Assembly: GCA_024275615.1 (NCBI GenBank)
Contig: JAJRYU010000777.1
Coordinates: 1-6,522 of the forward strand
Direction of reading: 5' to 3'
DNA from: Planctomycetota bacterium
Lineage (GTDB): Bacteria > Planctomycetota > GCA-002687715 > DRQF01
DNA: 6,522 bases
Shown here piece by piece: positions 5,857 to 6,522 of this stretch. The translations under genes and the position numbers were made by a program. How positions within the stretch are numbered: position 1 is the stretch's first letter; each line of letters begins with the position of its first letter. Below the pieces are notes generated by a model. It was given only the letters and a program-made list of their open reading frames with translations, was not told the origin of the DNA and did not search any database.

Positions 5857-6522
5857 GTGGAACACCTTGGGAATAGCAAATTGAATCACCGATCTGCCGA
5901 CACATTGACCACCCAAATCGGTTTGCCGAGAGCCTTGGGGATTGAGTGGCCCATTCTCTTGGGGTTTCTCGCACTGGCCGTCTCTCCAATCGACGAGTTT
6001 ATTGTCGCGGCTGTCAACCCTGACCAACCAGTGTGGGGATTGGATCGAGCGGCCTATTTCCTCGATCGGTGGTCGACACGATTGGAACTGGCCTTTTTCT
6101 TGAGTTTGTTCTTCTTGGCGTTCCTATGGCGCCGTTTAGAATCTCAACGCAGTGCTCTTTGCGCTTTTGTCACTTCTTGGATTCTGTGTGAAGCCGTTGT
6201 CGGAGTTCTGAAGCGCGTCACCCACCGTCCTCGCCCCTGTCAGCCGGAGGGCATGCAAGAGCGCTTGCGAGTCCTATTCGATCATTTTGATTTTAGGAGT
6301 TTTCCCTCCGGGCATTCTGCCTTCGCTGTTGCTGTTGCTGTTTTTGTCACAGCTTGGGTTCCCCGGTCCAGATTTGTGCCTCTTGTTTGGGTTTTGGCAA
6401 TTTTGATTGGTGTGGGGCGCATCTATATCGGCGCTCATCACCCCAGTGACGTTTTGGCGGGTGCTGCGCTTGGTTGGTTCTTGGCGTCAGTTTCTTGGAA
6501 AGCTGTGACACCCGGCCACGGG
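5857..6522 (+). CDS. PAP2-family membrane lipid phosphatase (3' partial)
   Basis: The frame opens after TAA at 5854-5856 and runs without a stop to the window edge (222 codons). It encodes the three signatures of the PAP2 acid phosphatase family, numbered from the GTG at 5857: K119-x6-R126-P127, P-S-G-H at 150-153, and R188-x5-H194-x3-D198. H153 and H194 are the expected nucleophile/acid pair. About six hydrophobic segments are visible, starting with W-P-I-L-L-G-F-L, so it is an integral inner-membrane protein of the type that dephosphorylates phosphatidate, phosphatidylglycerol phosphate or undecaprenyl pyrophosphate at the periplasmic face. The exact lipid is unknown. There is no ATG before the first membrane segment. 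GTG 5857 has no ribosome binding site. TTG 5881 has GGGA 8 nt upstream and may be the true start. The last codons of the family are probably just outside the window. Confidence 0.87.
   Translation, partial: MEHLGNSKLNHRSADTLTTQIGLPRALGIEWPILLGFLALAVSPIDEFIVAAVNPDQPVWGLDRAAYFLDRWSTRLELAFFLSLFFLAFLWRRLESQRSALCAFVTSWILCEAVVGVLKRVTHRPRPCQPEGMQERLRVLFDHFDFRSFPSGHSAFAVAVAVFVTAWVPRSRFVPLVWVLAILIGVGRIYIGAHHPSDVLAGAALGWFLASVSWKAVTPGHG

Noticed and set aside
5586..5876. 96-codon plus-strand open frame across the divergent gap
   Set aside because: It begins inside the fusion gene on the opposite strand, has no recognisable domain, and its composition looks like non-coding sequence.
5731..6027. 98-codon minus-strand open frame upstream of the fusion gene
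   Set aside because: Half of it is antisense to the PAP2 coding region and no family similarity is visible.
6318..6339. Short GCTGTT tandem repeat
   Set aside because: It encodes the alternating Ala-Val run of a PAP2 membrane helix, so coding constraint explains it.

Overview
The window is a bacterial chromosomal segment of moderate, slightly elevated GC content with tightly packed genes and no rRNA, tRNA, CRISPR array or insertion sequence that I can see. Taxonomy is uncertain. A very large sulfatase-superfamily protein with long helical and beta-sandwich extensions, together with polysaccharide- or lipid-type accessory enzymes, would fit a Gram-negative environmental lineage (for example the delta-proteobacterial, bdellovibrionotal or planctomycete groups), but this is an inference from gene content.

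Layout: (1) positions 2-2542, plus strand: the 3' part of a gene for a sulfatase/alkaline-phosphatase-superfamily protein whose catalytic N-terminus lies upstream of the window. (2) 2543-2701: a convergent intergenic gap with a perfect 12-bp stem-loop placed to terminate the minus-strand operon. (3) 5598 down to 2702, minus strand: a two-gene operon. The first gene encodes an unusual fusion of a pyruvate-kinase-like barrel, lacking the usual C-terminal domain, to a LicC/PntC-like sugar- or alcohol-phosphate nucleotidyltransferase. The second encodes a stand-alone ATP sulfurylase (sat). The two overlap by 4 bp in an ATGA junction. (4) 5599-5856: a divergent intergenic region with a candidate plus-strand promoter, a 10-bp palindrome and a weak hairpin over the ribosome binding site of the fusion gene. 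(5) About 5857-6522, plus strand: the 5' part of a gene for a membrane PAP2-family lipid phosphatase, running off the right edge.

The most notable content is the minus-strand operon. A phosphoenolpyruvate-type barrel fused to a cytidylyltransferase-like domain parallels the known fusion of PEP mutase with nucleotidyltransferases in phosphonate pathways, but here the barrel is of the pyruvate kinase fold. It is translationally coupled to an enzyme that activates sulfate. Both fusion halves keep most catalytic residues but carry substitutions at family-defining positions, so a specialised reaction rather than glycolytic pyruvate kinase is likely. A working hypothesis is a pathway that makes a nucleotide-activated small group, possibly sulfur-containing or PEP-derived, for decorating a surface glycan or lipid. 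The flanking sulfatase-fold and PAP2 genes are compatible with cell-envelope chemistry but do not prove the link.
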